A DNA stretch of 64,000 nt from Vibrio sp. BS-M-Sm-2 (GCF_041504345.1 NZ_CP167894.1:2046001-2110000); one strand, 5' to 3'. Shown: positions 8,169 through 18,454, numbered from the stretch's first letter. Numbers and translations: made by a program. The notes: a model not told the origin generated them from the sequence alone.

Positions 8169-10592
8169 TTACTCTGCTTGGTGGATACTCTCTTGAATCG
8201 TCAAACGTACTTCTGGGTAAAGCATTGAGTAGAGAAGCTTAGCGAATTGCTGAGTCTTTTCTAGATCACAGTTACCATCGTTATCCAGATATTGCTGCTG
8301 TTTCAGAGTTGCGAACATTGAAGCGAACACACCTTTATCGAAAAACTCTGGTGCATTGATGCCTTGCAGGCGGCCAAGTCGCTGTGCAATGTCTTGGCTC
8401 TTCTGCTCAAGGTCTGATTTATCCAAATCAGGATTCTCAGCCAATAGGTTCAGAGCAATTGAATAACGTTGTAGTGTCTCTGAAATCGTACGACCTAGTA
8501 GCATCAGTGCTTGGCTGTTTGACTGGTTGATGGTGACTTCGTTATCAGAAACTACAAGCATGCCTTGGCCGACTAGTTCTTCAATGATCTTTGAAACCAC
8601 ATCTTCAAGCTGATCTTCGTCGTAGCTTAGGAACAACTCTTTCTTCAAGAAAGGGTAAATTGCTGCAACATTCTTTTGAATCGCATCAATCGTTAAGCCG
8701 TGCTGACGAATAGTCATCTGAGCAATTAATGATGGCAGAGCAAACAAGTGAATGATGTTATTACGGTAGTAGGTCATCAGAATTGACTGGTGACGGTCTA
8801 GTGAAATAATGTCGCCCATTGAGTCTGATTCAATCAAGAACTTGTTCAGTGACTCAGCATGTTTTACCAAATCTTCAGCGCTGTCTTTTGGCACAGTGAA
8901 CGTTGCAGAATATGGAACGTTCTTAAGCAGAGACAGGTAGCAATTGATCTGAGAAACTAAAGAATCACGAGACAATGCGCGCTGTCTTGAAGCCAATAGT
9001 GCCGTTGCACAAAGGGTCAGGGCATTGGTCGCTGCCGCATCGTTAATGTGCGTCATCATTTTGGTCGCCAAGTCATTAACCACCGGGTTCATCCATTGTG
9101 GTTTGCTGGTTCCCATAGGATCGATGTCTTTCGTCCACTCTGGTGAATGCTCATTCAGGTATTGGTTCAGCTGAATCGGCTCACCGAAGTTGACGTAGCC
9201 TTTACCAAAGTTACGCAGCTTACGAATGGTACGAATCACTAGGCTCGCGTTTTCTTTTTCTTTACGCTTGCCACGAAGTTCTTTCGCATAAGTCGCCACT
9301 TCCATCACGTGCTCGTAGCCGATGTACACAGGAACCAAAGTCACTGGACGGTTCATGCCGCGCAGCATTGCTTGAATTGTCATCGCTAGCATGCCCGTTT
9401 TCGCTTGCAGTAAACGACCTGTACGAGAACGACCACCTTCACTGAAGTACTCTACTGAGTAACCTTTAGCGAACAATTCCGCTAGGTATTCACGGAAAAT
9501 GGTCGAGTAAAGCTTATTGCCTTTGAAGCTACGGCGAATAAAGAACGCACCACCATGACGGAAAATCGGACCGGCAGGGAAGAAGTTCAGGTTGATACCC
9601 GCAGCGATATGCGGAGGCACCATGCCTTCGTGGTAAAGGACATAAGAAAGCAACAAGTAATCCATGTGGCTACGGTGACAAGGTACATAAACGATCTCGT
9701 GGCCATCTTGAGCCAGTTTACGAACCGTTGAAGCGTTGCTGATATGCAGGCCTTGGTATAGCTTATTCCACAGCCAGCCAAGAATCTTCTCACCACGCTT
9801 GATCAGCGAGTAAGAGAAGTTCGCCGCAATCTCGTCCATGATATCTTGAGCTTCTTTGCTCGCTTTCTCGATCGAGATGTTCTTTGCTTGCGCTTCGTCT
9901 TCAATCGCTTTCTTGATCGCTTCTGATTTTAGTAGGCGATCGAACAGAGCTTGGCGGCTTGGCAGGTTAGGGCCTGAGGCAGCAAGTTTCTGGCGAGAAA
10001 AGTGAATTCGTGCCACGCGCGCCAGTTTGTGAGCGATGGTGCTGTCGGTGCCGTGTGAATTGGCCATATAGCGTAGAGAAACCACTGGGCTAAAACGAAC
10101 CAGACAGTCGCGGCCTGCTAGCAATACTGCTTTTGATTTCTCTAAGCCGTTCATTGCCTGTAGGTAAGGCTTCTGATTATTCTCTTTACCAGGTTTGCGT
10201 CCCCACAGCACAGTGGCAGGGATGACTTGAACATCGAGTTCAGAGTCGTCAGCGTGTAGTGAAAGCAATTCAGAGAAAACTTCAATTGAAGAGCTTGGTA
10301 CATAATCATCGTCTTGCAGTAGAGTTTTGCGAGAAGAGATAAAAACGTAGCGTTGCAGTGATTTGCCGTTGATTTCAAGCATGCTCAACGGATCAGGTAG
10401 GCCTAATTCAAGTGCATGTTTTTGCAATGTAAGAATGTCTACACTTGAGCGAAACGGTAAGGCGTATACAATCGGTTTGCTCAAATCAATGTTCAAATCC
10501 TCGACAGGGTTTGAAGGAATTGATGTGCCCTTTACCAATACGGATAAAGGTAGCTTCATTAATGAACGTGAAAAAGATTGTCCAGAAGACAT
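8169..10592 (-). CDS. plsB: Glycerol-3-phosphate 1-O-acyltransferase PlsB
   Basis: 807 residues, the full length of PlsB. The acyltransferase HX4D motif is HRSHMD with His306 and Asp311, at the same numbers as in E. coli; the later blocks GAFFIRRSF and [15 protein letters not shown] bind glycerol 3-phosphate, and VPVYIGYE is the fourth block. It makes lysophosphatidate from acyl-ACP/acyl-CoA at the inner membrane, the first step of phospholipid synthesis. It is divergent from dgkA with a 220-base shared promoter region. Its downstream terminator is now split by the IS, so read-through into the IS is possible. Confidence 0.96.
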   Translation of the reverse strand: MSSGQSFSRSLMKLPLSVLVKGTSIPSNPVEDLNIDLSKPIVYALPFRSSVDILTLQKHALELGLPDPLSMLEINGKSLQRYVFISSRKTLLQDDDYVPSSSIEVFSELLSLHADDSELDVQVIPATVLWGRKPGKENNQKPYLQAMNGLEKSKAVLLAGRDCLVRFSPVVSLRYMANSHGTDSTIAHKLARVARIHFSRQKLAASGPNLPSRQALFDRLLKSEAIKKAIEDEAQAKNISIEKASKEAQDIMDEIAANFSYSLIKRGEKILGWLWNKLYQGLHISNASTVRKLAQDGHEIVYVPCHRSHMDYLLLSYVLYHEGMVPPHIAAGINLNFFPAGPIFRHGGAFFIRRSFKGNKLYSTIFREYLAELFAKGYSVEYFSEGGRSRTGRLLQAKTGMLAMTIQAMLRGMNRPVTLVPVYIGYEHVMEVATYAKELRGKRKEKENASLVIRTIRKLRNFGKGYVNFGEPIQLNQYLNEHSPEWTKDIDPMGTSKPQWMNPVVNDLATKMMTHINDAAATNALTLCATALLASRQRALSRDSLVSQINCYLSLLKNVPYSATFTVPKDSAEDLVKHAESLNKFLIESDSMGDIISLDRHQSILMTYYRNNIIHLFALPSLIAQMTIRQHGLTIDAIQKNVAAIYPFLKKELFLSYDEDQLEDVVSKIIEELVGQGMLVVSDNEVTINQSNSQALMLLGRTISETLQRYSIALNLLAENPDLDKSDLEQKSQDIAQRLGRLQGINAPEFFDKGVFASMFATLKQQQYLDNDGNCDLEKTQQFAKLLYSMLYPEVRLTIQESIHQAE

Positions 10593-10724
10593 ATAGGTTC
10601 ACTGCCTCAATAGTTATTTCAATGTGCTGAAGCGTATCTCTATTTCTATGCTAAAAAGGATAAATCCTATGAGTGAAATAGGGATAAGCCTAGGCGTAAA
10701 TTTAATCGATGCAAGAATACCAGA

Positions 10725-10741
10725 AACTGGTCTAACCTTTT
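10725..10741 (-). promoter_or_regulatory. Possible FadR operator between plsB and dgkA
   Basis: AACTGGTCTAACCTTTT resembles the 17-bp FadR operator pattern (ANCTGGTCNGACCNGTT), with the left half fully matched and the right half weak. It lies in the divergent plsB/dgkA promoter region. FadR links acyl-CoA levels to lipid gene expression, so control of plsB would make sense. This is a match by eye, not a scored hit. Confidence 0.4.
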
Positions 10742-10812
10742 AATGGAAATAGTCATATTGCCGTTAAGTTTGTGGAAAATCATTCATCGACTGATTGAGT
10801 ATAGGGTTAAAA

Positions 10813-11175
10813 ATGACCAAAAAATCAAACACCGGATTCAAACGCATCATCAAAGCAGCAGGCTTTTCATGGCAAGGCATTACCAGTTCGTTTAAAAACG
10901 AGGCTGCATTTCGACAAGAAGCGTTCATGGCAGCCGTGCTTATTCCGTTGGCATTTTACTTAGATGTAAGCCAAGTAGAGCGAATCCTGATGATCTCAGT
11001 AGTCGTGTTGGTGATGGTTGTCGAGCTAATCAATACCGCGATTGAGGCGGTTGTCGACCGAATCGGCAGTGAACACCATGAGCTTTCCGGGATGGCGAAA
11101 GATGTCGGTTCGGCTGCGGTTTTCATCTGTTTGGCACTAGCCGGTTATGTATGGCTAGATATCTTGTTTTTGTAA
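10813..11175 (+). CDS. dgkA: Diacylglycerol kinase DgkA
   Basis: 120 residues with three membrane helices. The conserved active-site stretch VELINTAIEAVVDRIG has Glu71, Asn74 and Glu78. It phosphorylates diacylglycerol to phosphatidate, recycling lipid left from periplasmic glycan synthesis. I chose ATG 10813 because the protein then begins MTKKSNTGFKRIIKAAGFS like its relatives; a TTG 18 bases upstream is in frame. It lies directly upstream of lexA, as in E. coli, but with its own spacer containing the LexA operators. Confidence 0.93.
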   Translation: MTKKSNTGFKRIIKAAGFSWQGITSSFKNEAAFRQEAFMAAVLIPLAFYLDVSQVERILMISVVVLVMVVELINTAIEAVVDRIGSEHHELSGMAKDVGSAAVFICLALAGYVWLDILFL

Positions 11176-11226
11176 TTTGCTAAAAATGAACTAAAAACAA
11201 CCAATTGCTTTGCTTTTGTTCAGTTA

Positions 11227-11242
11227 CTGGATATACTCACAG
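11227..11242 (+). promoter_or_regulatory. LexA (SOS) box 1 upstream of lexA
   Basis: CTGGATATACTCACAG, a full CTG-N10-CAG palindrome with the TATA-type core expected for gammaproteobacterial LexA. It is 28 bases before the lexA start. Confidence 0.9.
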
Positions 11243-11246
11243 TCAA

Positions 11247-11262
11247 CTGTATAAAAAGACAG
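11247..11262 (+). promoter_or_regulatory. LexA (SOS) box 2 upstream of lexA
   Basis: CTGTATAAAAAGACAG, second CTG-N10-CAG site, only four bases after the first. Two adjacent operators are the standard arrangement for lexA autoregulation. Confidence 0.9.
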
Positions 11263-11269
11263 GTGAATC

Positions 11270-11890
11270 ATGAAGCCGTTAACGCCCCGCCAGCAACAAG
11301 TCTTTGACCTTATCAAAGGTAAGATCGAAGATTCCGGTATGCCACCGACACGTGCAGAAATCGCACGTGAACTAGGCTTCCGTTCTGCTAATGCTGCAGA
11401 AGAACATTTGAAAGCTCTTGCTCGTAAAGAAGCGATTGAGATTATCCCGGGTGCGTCTCGCGGTATTCGTATTTTGCTCGAAGATGCTGCAAACGAAGAG
11501 CAAGGTTTACCATTAATCGGTCAGGTTGCCGCTGGTGAGCCTATCTTGGCTCAAGAGCATGTAGAGATGCATTACCAAGTTGACCCTGGCATGTTTAAGC
11601 CACAAGCTGACTTCTTACTTCGTGTAAATGGCGAAAGTATGAAAGACATCGGTATTATGGATGGTGATCTACTGGCTGTTCATAAAACACAAGATGTACG
11701 CGATGGTCAGGTTGTCGTGGCTCGTGTCGATGATGATGTAACGGTAAAACGCCTAGAACGTAAAGGTTCAACGGTTCTGTTACACGCTGAAAATGAAGAG
11801 TTTTCTCCAATCCATGTCGATCTAGAATCTCAACACTTGTCTATTGAAGGACTTGCGGTTGGTATTATTCGTAACACCGACTGGATGTAA
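11270..11890 (+). CDS. lexA: SOS repressor LexA
   Basis: 206 residues. A winged-helix DNA-binding domain (about 1-70, recognition helix near [23 protein letters not shown]) is joined to an S24 self-cleavage domain. The scissile bond is Ala88-Gly89 in QVAAGEP; the catalytic pair is Ser123 in GESM and Lys160 in TVKRL. It represses DNA-damage genes until RecA filaments trigger its cleavage. Two SOS boxes precede it, so it controls itself. AGGTGAATC precedes the ATG. Confidence 0.97.
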   Translation: MKPLTPRQQQVFDLIKGKIEDSGMPPTRAEIARELGFRSANAAEEHLKALARKEAIEIIPGASRGIRILLEDAANEEQGLPLIGQVAAGEPILAQEHVEMHYQVDPGMFKPQADFLLRVNGESMKDIGIMDGDLLAVHKTQDVRDGQVVVARVDDDVTVKRLERKGSTVLLHAENEEFSPIHVDLESQHLSIEGLAVGIIRNTDWM

Positions 11891-11936
11891 TAAGTACAAA
11901 CAGTTTATTGATATTTATTCTCAATAACTTGTTATT

Positions 11937-11955
11937 GTAATTGATATTCATTATC
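11937..11955 (+). promoter_or_regulatory. Putative Fur box
   Basis: GTAATTGATATTCATTATC matches 15 of 19 positions of the Fur consensus GATAATGATAATCATTATC. It is 26 bases before the methyltransferase start, a position expected for a promoter repressed by Fur in iron-rich conditions. The surrounding sequence is very AT-rich, which lowers the specificity of the match. Confidence 0.6.
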
Positions 11956-11981
11956 ATCTTCTTTGTCGAGATACAAGGAAG

Positions 11982-12866
11982 ATGATGATGCCAAACCCAA
12001 CCAAACCTCAAATGAAGCCGCTTACTCGTAAGCCGCGCTCCTCTGTGCAAAAGGCTTCTTCTGTTCAAGGGGCTGCACATCAAGAATTCCAAGTTCCAAC
12101 CAACCTCGTTCAACACCTTTGGTTTCGTAGTCGTGAAAGCCTAGCTGATGATGGTCTCGTTTATGACCCTATCGCAGCACAAGCCTGCAAGCGTTGCCAA
12201 CTCGCACCTGAATGTCTTACTGGCGAGCTCGATCAGCAACAACTTCTCTACGCAACACTGACTCAACTTTGTGACTCTCAAGTTCAACAATTTCTGTCTC
12301 ACAACCCAGATGCCTGGATCATCAATGTTGGGGCAGGGCTCGACACCCGTTTCTACCGTTTGGATAATGGACGCTGCCATTGGGTTGAGCTGGATGTGAC
12401 GGAAAACCTAGTGTGGCGCCAACGCCTGTTCCACAAAAATGAACGCTATCGTTTGGAGTGTGGCTCTGTTGATGAACTAACTTGGTTGGATGAACTTAAC
12501 ATTCCAGAACAAGCCTCAGTGATGGTGGTGTGTGAACATGCTCTGCTGGATTGCAATGAACAACAGACCGCGCACTTTATTCAGTCTCTCAGTCGTTATT
12601 TTACTCATGCACACGCGTGTTTAGTGTTAGCTGGAGATAAAAGCTCTAGTGCTCTTGGGCAAAAGCTTGGTTCAGGAAAGTATGCTCACGGGTTATCTTC
12701 ACCAATAGACAGTGTTCTCAATTGGTTGCCATGGGCTCAATGGGTTAAGTCATTTTCACCATTAGAACAGCAATGTAATCGTTGGAAGTTGTGGCAGCGA
12801 CTTCTTTGTAAAATCTCTCAGGTCAAAAAGCGCTTAACGCCGCAGTTAGTACTCGTTAAGTGGTAA
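11982..12866 (+). CDS. Class I SAM-dependent methyltransferase (leucine carboxyl methyltransferase-like)
   Basis: About 294 residues. The first 40 are basic and low-complexity. A domain of the PPM1/LCMT-like O-methyltransferase family follows: FRSRESLADDGLVYDPIA, then the SAM-binding motif NVGAGLDTRFYR at 115-126 and the acidic WVELDV near 134-139. Substrate unknown; members act on carboxyl or hydroxyl groups of small molecules or proteins. Three in-frame ATGs in a row (11982, 11985, 11988) follow AAGGAAG, so the exact start may be 3-6 bases later. It sits between lexA and dinF, genes that are adjacent in E. coli, and has a likely Fur box of its own. Confidence 0.8.
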   Translation: MMMPNPTKPQMKPLTRKPRSSVQKASSVQGAAHQEFQVPTNLVQHLWFRSRESLADDGLVYDPIAAQACKRCQLAPECLTGELDQQQLLYATLTQLCDSQVQQFLSHNPDAWIINVGAGLDTRFYRLDNGRCHWVELDVTENLVWRQRLFHKNERYRLECGSVDELTWLDELNIPEQASVMVVCEHALLDCNEQQTAHFIQSLSRYFTHAHACLVLAGDKSSSALGQKLGSGKYAHGLSSPIDSVLNWLPWAQWVKSFSPLEQQCNRWKLWQRLLCKISQVKKRLTPQLVLVKW

Positions 12867-12983
12867 TCTTAGCGATTCTGCATTTCGAGTAACTGAGTAC
12901 ACAATCGGTATAAGTAAAATTCCACAACATAGTGAAAGCCCACCCACTAGGTTAAACTATCGCCTCTAAACTAAGAGGTGATC

Positions 12984-14339
12984 GTGAAGCTATTTAACCC
13001 CCAAATTATTTTTCAAACGCTATCCAATCAGGCGATGCACAAAAAAGTGCTGTTGCTCGCGATCCCGATGGTTCTCTCTAATATTACTGTTCCACTGCTG
13101 GGCTTAGTCGATGCGGCGGTTATCGGCCACTTAGAGCATTCTTGGTATTTAGGTGGTGTGGCGCTGGGCGGCACAATGATCAGCGTGACCTTTTGGTTGC
13201 TTGGTTTTCTGCGTATGTCGACAACAGGGCTAGCCGCACAATCTTATGGTGCGAATGATGGTAAGCAACTTGGCCTAGTTTTTGTGCAAGGCGTGACCAT
13301 GGCTTTAGGGTTTGCAGGTGCCTTTTTGCTTTTACACAGTCTAGTCGCCGATTTAGTTTTCTCATTGAGCAGCGCCAGTGATCAAGTTAAGCACTATGGT
13401 CAGCAATACTTCTCAATCCGAGCTTGGAGTGCGCCTGCTGCGCTGACTAATTTTGTGATTCTAGGTTGGCTGCTCGGGACTCAAAATGCCAAAGCGCCAA
13501 TGTGGATGGTGATAATCACCAATGTCACTAATATCGTTTTGGATATCGTTTTTGTTATCGGTTTAGGGTGGCAAGTGGAAGGTGCAGCATTGGCATCTGT
13601 AATGGCTGATTATGCTGGTCTAACATTTGGCCTGATTTGTGTTTACCGAATCTGGGCGAAGAAACAGTTGCCATCGCCATGGGATCTGTTTAAGAAAACC
13701 AGCCAAGGTTTGAGTCGTTTCGTGAAACTGAATCGCGATATCTTTCTTCGTTCATTGTGCCTACAAGCGACTTTCACTTTCATGACCTTCCAAGGTGCAA
13801 GCTTTGGCGATGATGTTGTTGCGGCCAATGCAGTGTTGATGAGTTTTTTGATGATCATCTCTTATGGGATGGATGGTTTTGCCTATGCAATGGAAGCCAT
13901 GGTCGGTAAGGCGATAGGTGCGAAAGACCAAGATGAACTGAACCAGTCATTGATTGGTACTTTCTTCTGGAGCTTTAATATTTGTTTGGTACTGACCATA
14001 GTATTCGCAATTGCTGGCTCGAGCTTAATTAATATGATCACTACAATCCCAGACGTGAAGAGCCAAGCCGAGGTGTATTTACCGTGGTTAATCGCAATGC
14101 CATTGGTGTCTATGTGGTGCTTCTTGTTGGATGGTATTTTTGTTGGGGCCACTAAAGGCAAGGATATGCGCAATAGTATGTTTGTTGCGACCTGCAGTTT
14201 CTTCGCGATTTTCTACTTAGCATCAGGTTTAGAGAACCATGCACTGTGGCTAGCGATGCTGAGCTTTATGGCAATGCGCGGGGTTGGCTTGGGTGTGTTG
14301 TTTGTTTCTCAGTGGAAGAAGGGGGAGTTTCTCGCTTAG
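12984..14339 (+). CDS. dinF: MATE-family efflux transporter, DinF type
   Basis: About 451 residues with 12 membrane helices in two MatE halves; the first begins IPMVLSNITVPLLGLVDAAVIGHLE, the standard DinF start. It probably exports organic compounds in exchange for H+ or Na+. I chose GTG 12984 because AAGAGG lies 5 bases upstream; an in-frame GTG at 12978 overlaps that site. In E. coli dinF is in the SOS-induced lexA transcript; here the methyltransferase gene separates them and I see no LexA box in the 117 bases before it, so SOS control would depend on read-through. Confidence 0.88.
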   Translation: MKLFNPQIIFQTLSNQAMHKKVLLLAIPMVLSNITVPLLGLVDAAVIGHLEHSWYLGGVALGGTMISVTFWLLGFLRMSTTGLAAQSYGANDGKQLGLVFVQGVTMALGFAGAFLLLHSLVADLVFSLSSASDQVKHYGQQYFSIRAWSAPAALTNFVILGWLLGTQNAKAPMWMVIITNVTNIVLDIVFVIGLGWQVEGAALASVMADYAGLTFGLICVYRIWAKKQLPSPWDLFKKTSQGLSRFVKLNRDIFLRSLCLQATFTFMTFQGASFGDDVVAANAVLMSFLMIISYGMDGFAYAMEAMVGKAIGAKDQDELNQSLIGTFFWSFNICLVLTIVFAIAGSSLINMITTIPDVKSQAEVYLPWLIAMPLVSMWCFLLDGIFVGATKGKDMRNSMFVATCSFFAIFYLASGLENHALWLAMLSFMAMRGVGLGVLFVSQWKKGEFLA

Positions 14340-14450
14340 CCCTGGGGACTCTGTTTATGGAAGGGTAAATGAGGTTGTACAGGTAAAGGGGTATTTAGAA
14401 CATCATGATCTAATTGCTACTAATGCCCTATTATTCAATGCCTTAAATAA

Positions 14451-14477
14451 AAACAGCAAGCGCGTGGCTTGCTGTTT
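14451..14477 (-). terminator. Terminator-like stem-loop after sthA
   Basis: AAACAGCAAGC, five-base loop, GCTTGCTGTTT: an 11-bp perfect stem about 45 bases downstream of the sthA stop. On the minus strand it is followed by TTTATTT, so it fits as the sthA terminator. It could also serve dinF. Confidence 0.7.
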
Positions 14478-14479
14478 AT

Positions 14480-14506
14480 GTATTTGGCCTATGGGTGGTC
14501 AAATAC
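14480..14506. repeat. Short hairpin-like repeat, copy 1
   Basis: GTATTTGGCC at 14480-14489 pairs with GGTCAAATAC at 14497-14506 (one G-U pair). The 24-base core recurs at 60899-60922 with two differences, in another intergenic space. Origin unknown; possibly a small palindromic repeat or a protein-binding site. Confidence 0.5.
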
Positions 14507-14523
14507 TCCTATCGGTTCTTTAT

Positions 14524-15924
14524 CTAGAACAAACGGTTAAGGCCGTTGAGTGCTGCAACACGATAAGCTTCTGCCATGGTTGGGTAGTTAAAGGTCGTAT
14601 TCACAAAGTACTCGATAGTATTTGCTTCACCTTTTTGTTCCATAATCGCTTGTCCGATATGAATGATTTCAGCTGCACGCTCACCAAACACGTGGATACC
14701 TAAAATCTCTTTGGTTTCGCGATGGAACAGAATCTTCAAGCTACCAATATCTTTCCCCGCAATTTGAGCGCGAGCTAGGTGCTTGAATGAAGAACGTCCT
14801 ACTTCATACGGTACTTTTGCAGCGGTAAGTTCTTGTTCTGTTTTACCTACAGAGCTGATCTCAGGGATGGTGTAGATACCTGTTGGAATGTCTTCAATTA
14901 GGTGACCTTCTGCTTCGCCTTTGACAATTGCTTGGGCAACAAATCGACCTTGGTCATAAGCCGCGCTTGCTAGGCTAGGGTAGCCTATGACATCACCTAC
15001 CGCGTAAACGTGATCAACGCTAGTTTGGTAGTTGGTATTCACTGATACCTGACCTCGAGAGTCCGCTTCTAAGCCAACAGCACCAAGGTTAAGTTTGTCG
15101 GTATTACCCGTTCGGCCATTGGCATAGAGCAGGCAGTCAGCACGCATCTTTTTACCTGACTCTAGGTGGATGATCACGCCATCATCAGTCCCTTCAATTT
15201 TCTCAAAGGTTTCATCGTTGCGAATCACGACGCCGCTGTTCCAGAAGTGATAAGAAAGTGCATCTGAGGTTTCATTGTCTAGGAATGACAACAAGCGGTC
15301 ACGAGTATTGATAAGATCGGTTTTTACACCCAAACCGCGGAAAATCGACGCATATTCACAACCAATAACGCCAGCACCATAGATGATGATGTGTTGCGGG
15401 TCGTGTTTAAGAGAAAGAATCGAGTCGCTGTCGTAGATACGTTCATGCAGGAAGTCGACGTTATCTGGTTGGTAAGGGCGAGAGCCTGTCGCGATAACAA
15501 ATTTGTCTGCACTGTAATGTTCTTCAGTGCCATCGCTTTGCATTACCGAGACAGTGTTGGTGTCGATAAAACGTGCAGTACCAAATACCAGCGTGCACTG
15601 GTTGCGGTCGTAGAAGCCTTGGCGTAATCGAGTCTGTTTATCGATAACTGATTTAGCATGACCCAAAATGTTGGAAAACGTAGAGTGAATGCTTTTGTTG
15701 TTCTGACAAAACAGCGGATTACTGTTGAATTCGATAATACGACTTACGGCATGGCGCAGTGCTTTTGAAGGTATTGTTCCCCAGTGAGTACAACCACCAC
15801 CAACGCTGCTCTCTTTCTCAATGATTGCAACGTTCAACCCGGCTTTGGTTAATCCCATCGCTGCCCCTTCTCCTCCGGGGCCACTACCAATTACGATTAC
15901 ATCAAAGTGGTTGGAGTGCGGCAT
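14524..15924 (-). CDS. sthA: Soluble pyridine nucleotide transhydrogenase SthA
   Basis: 466 residues. FAD-binding [10 protein letters not shown] is at 13-22; the place of the redox disulfide in related flavoenzymes is [13 protein letters not shown], which keeps one cysteine (Cys45) but has Thr50 in place of the second, the mark of SthA versus lipoamide dehydrogenase or glutathione reductase. The NAD(P)-binding [13 protein letters not shown] and the second FAD motif YAVGDVIG are present. It moves reducing equivalents between NADPH and NAD+ in the cytoplasm. It is divergent from fabR across a 327-base space, as in E. coli. Confidence 0.95.
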   Translation of the reverse strand: MPHSNHFDVIVIGSGPGGEGAAMGLTKAGLNVAIIEKESSVGGGCTHWGTIPSKALRHAVSRIIEFNSNPLFCQNNKSIHSTFSNILGHAKSVIDKQTRLRQGFYDRNQCTLVFGTARFIDTNTVSVMQSDGTEEHYSADKFVIATGSRPYQPDNVDFLHERIYDSDSILSLKHDPQHIIIYGAGVIGCEYASIFRGLGVKTDLINTRDRLLSFLDNETSDALSYHFWNSGVVIRNDETFEKIEGTDDGVIIHLESGKKMRADCLLYANGRTGNTDKLNLGAVGLEADSRGQVSVNTNYQTSVDHVYAVGDVIGYPSLASAAYDQGRFVAQAIVKGEAEGHLIEDIPTGIYTIPEISSVGKTEQELTAAKVPYEVGRSSFKHLARAQIAGKDIGSLKILFHRETKEILGIHVFGERAAEIIHIGQAIMEQKGEANTIEYFVNTTFNYPTMAEAYRVAALNGLNRLF

Positions 15925-16251
15925 AGATATCTTCCTTGTTATATTTGATTAACATTGCTTTAGCGAGATTTTAACTGATTCTGTTCTTGGGTACATGAAA
16001 AGGGCATCAGAGAGTCGGTGGGATCACGCAGTGTTATCGAAAAAATAATATTTGGTCTGTCGTATGTCTCCAAATGACAGTGTGGATATTGAAATTTTTT
16101 CTGCGAACGTATTTACTTCGGTACGTGAACAAAGAGGTATGTTTAGTGTCTTATATAACCAGAGTGCCTTATATAAATAAGTGATTCGCGTTATATTAAA
16201 CAGAGTATTAGACATGCCTGTTTAGGCTGTAAAAGAAGAAATTGATAAAGT
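15925..16251. other. Divergent promoter region sthA / fabR
   Basis: 327 bases without a credible gene. It must hold both promoters. Visible features are a short palindrome GCCTGTTTAGGC at 16216-16227, a repeated CTTATATAA about 20 bases apart near 16150-16175, and AT-rich stretches. I cannot assign an operator with confidence. Confidence 0.5.
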
Positions 16252-16893
16252 ATGAAACCAATGGGCATTCGCGCACAGCAAAAAGAAAAAACTCGTCGCA
16301 GCTTAATCGATGCAGCATTTAGCCAGCTCAGTGCCGATCGTAGTTTTTCCAATCTAAGCTTGAGAGAAGTCGCTCGTGAGGCTGGAATAGCACCGACTTC
16401 CTTTTATCGTCACTTCAAAGACATGGATGAGCTTGGCTTAACCATGGTTGATGAAGGTGGCTTACTGTTGCGCCAGTTAATGCGTCAAGCTAGGCAACGC
16501 ATAGTAAAAGAAGGTAGTGTGATTCGCACATCGGTTGAAACCTTTATGGAATTCATTGAAAGCAGCCCTAACGTATTCAGACTGTTATTGCGAGAGCGCT
16601 CAGGAACTTCATTTGAGTTTCGTGCAGCGGTAGCTCGTGAGATACAGCACTTCTCTGCTGAGTTAACCGAATATTTGATAACGACTGGCATGACAAGGGA
16701 CGAAGCTTTCACTCAAGCTGAAGCCTCGGTCATCTTAGTCTTCAACTCAGGGGCAGAAGCATTAGATTTAGATCGACGTCAGCGAGATGAATTGGCTGAA
16801 CGCTTGATCATGCAATTGCGAATGATGGCCAAAGGAGCTTTTTGGTATCGTAAAGAACGTGAACGTAACCGATTAAAAGGCGGGATTGAATAA
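16252..16893 (+). CDS. fabR: Unsaturated fatty acid regulator FabR (TetR family)
   Basis: 213 residues. The N-terminal HTH ([28 protein letters not shown]) and the following [22 protein letters not shown] are close to E. coli FabR. FabR represses fabA/fabB-type genes in response to the saturated/unsaturated acyl balance and so sets membrane fluidity. The start could be ATG 16252 or ATG 16261 ([13 protein letters not shown], the E. coli start); neither has a strong ribosome site. The stop overlaps the yijD start (TAATG), so they form an operon. Confidence 0.93.
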   Translation: MKPMGIRAQQKEKTRRSLIDAAFSQLSADRSFSNLSLREVAREAGIAPTSFYRHFKDMDELGLTMVDEGGLLLRQLMRQARQRIVKEGSVIRTSVETFMEFIESSPNVFRLLLRERSGTSFEFRAAVAREIQHFSAELTEYLITTGMTRDEAFTQAEASVILVFNSGAEALDLDRRQRDELAERLIMQLRMMAKGAFWYRKERERNRLKGGIE

Positions 16894-17264
16894 TGTCGAA
16901 TGAAAATAATACTGTAAACCGTGGTTCTGAAAGAAAGACACTCGTACTTGCTGTTGTAGCCGGTGTGTGTGGTGATGCATTGTTATCTTGGGTAACAATG
17001 AGCGAAGTGGGCTTCTCTATTTTCCCGCTTATCGCTTTAGTTTTGGCAGTACAAGCGCTTTACCAAGAATACCTAACTAATCCAGTATCTGAAGATATCC
17101 CACTAGTAGGTCTAGCTTGTTTCTTCGTGGGTGCATTTGGCCACTCGGCTTTTGTGAAAGCACAACACCCTGATGCAGGTTCAAACTTCTTCGCGATTAT
17201 TGTCGCGATGCTGCTTTTAGCCTGGGTAGGTAAGAAGCTAGGCTTTATCGGTAAAACCGCTTAA
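16893..17264 (+). CDS. yijD: YijD family membrane protein
   Basis: 123 residues with four hydrophobic segments (near 17-36, 41-57, 71-88, 101-116), so an integral inner-membrane protein. It is the conserved partner downstream of fabR in enterobacteria and vibrios; biochemical function unknown. The start overlaps the fabR stop by one base, which points to translational coupling and perhaps a role in membrane lipid balance (inference from context). A two-way terminator follows. Confidence 0.88.
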   Translation: MSNENNTVNRGSERKTLVLAVVAGVCGDALLSWVTMSEVGFSIFPLIALVLAVQALYQEYLTNPVSEDIPLVGLACFFVGAFGHSAFVKAQHPDAGSNFFAIIVAMLLLAWVGKKLGFIGKTA

Positions 17265-17278
17265 ACCAATCTATAAAT

Positions 17279-17308
17279 AAAAAAACGAGCCAATTGGCTC
17301 GTTTTTTT
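17279..17308. terminator. Bidirectional terminator between yijD and trmA
   Basis: AAAAAAACGAGCCAATTGGCTCG followed by seven T. The stem is perfect and flanked by A-run and T-run, so it works for both convergent genes. Confidence 0.9.
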
Positions 17309-17344
17309 GTATTTGCTGTTTGTCTTAGGCCGAGAAAGCGAGAC

Positions 17345-18454
17345 TTATGCTTTGCGCTCTAAGAATACACCTGCTTCCATGTGGTGGGTGTAAGGGAACT
17401 GGTCAAACAGAGCAAAACGAGTGATATTGTGTGTTTCGCTTAGGATCTCTAGGTTCTCTTTCAACGTTTCAGGGTTACAAGAGATGTACATGATACGCTC
17501 GTAGCCTTGAACCATCTTACAAGTATCTACATCCATACCTGAACGCGGTGGATCAACAAAGATAGTGTTGCAGTTGTAGCTCTTAAGATCGATGTTCGCT
17601 TGCTGTAGACGACGGAATTCACGCTTGCCTTCCATTGCTACGGTAAAATCTTCTGCAGACATACGGATGATCTGAACATTATCGATCTTGTTCGCCGCGA
17701 TGTTGTATTGTGCAGATTCCACTGACGGCTTCGCCAGTTCTGTTGCCAGTACACGCTCGAAGTTTTGTGCCAGCGCTAATGAGAAGTTACCGTTACCACA
17801 GTAAAGCTCAAGCAAGTCACCTTTGCTGTCTTGAGTACAGTCGACAGCCCATTCCAACATTTTCTCTGCTACTTTTCCGTTTGGTTGAGTAAAGCTGTTC
17901 TCTACTTGTTGGTAGATGTAGCTATCACCATTCACGTCTAGCTTTTCAATAACGTAGTCACGGTCCAGTACGATTTTCATCTTACGCGCACGACCAATCA
18001 GGTTTAGGTTAAAACCTTCATCGTTTAATTGCTGCTTAAGTACTTTAGCATCTTGAATCCACTGTTCACCTAATTGACGGTGGTAAAGTAGTGACACCAA
18101 AATCTCGCCGCTTAATGTAGAAAGGAAATCTACTTGGAATAGTTTGTGGCGTAGAGAGTGGTTGTCCTTCATTGCATCCGTTAATAGAGGCATCAAGTCA
18201 TTGATTAGACGGCTAGCAGCAGGGAACTGGTCTACGCGATATTTTTCTTTAGTCTCTTGGTTGAACATGACGTAATACATATCGTCACCTTCATGCCACA
18301 CGCGGAACTCAGCACGCATGCGGTAGTGTTGTTCTGGAGATTCATACACTTCCAGCTCAGGCACATTATATTCTGAGAACATTTCAGTAAGACGCTCTGT
18401 CTTTTCTGCCAGTTGTTCTTGGTAGCGTTGCGGGTTTACATCTAAATTCGCCAT
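17345..18454 (-). CDS. trmA: tRNA (uracil-54-C5)-methyltransferase TrmA
   Basis: 369 residues. The SAM-binding motif is [11 protein letters not shown] at 215-225; the catalytic cysteine is Cys326 in [16 protein letters not shown] is at 301-308 and the general base Glu360 is in MEAGVF. It makes the T (ribothymidine) at position 54 of tRNAs and also modifies tmRNA. As in E. coli, it is next to the btuB control region and transcribed away from it. Confidence 0.96.
   Translation of the reverse strand: MANLDVNPQRYQEQLAEKTERLTEMFSEYNVPELEVYESPEQHYRMRAEFRVWHEGDDMYYVMFNQETKEKYRVDQFPAASRLINDLMPLLTDAMKDNHSLRHKLFQVDFLSTLSGEILVSLLYHRQLGEQWIQDAKVLKQQLNDEGFNLNLIGRARKMKIVLDRDYVIEKLDVNGDSYIYQQVENSFTQPNGKVAEKMLEWAVDCTQDSKGDLLELYCGNGNFSLALAQNFERVLATELAKPSVESAQYNIAANKIDNVQIIRMSAEDFTVAMEGKREFRRLQQANIDLKSYNCNTIFVDPPRSGMDVDTCKMVQGYERIMYISCNPETLKENLEILSETHNITRFALFDQFPYTHHMEAGVFLERKA

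Noticed and set aside
12867..12983. A LexA box for dinF
   Set aside because: CTGAGTACACAATCGG was examined but lacks the CAG half; no CTG-N10-CAG is present.
16024..16215. 63-codon minus-strand frame between sthA and fabR
   Set aside because: No ribosome site, very AT-rich, and in a divergent promoter space.
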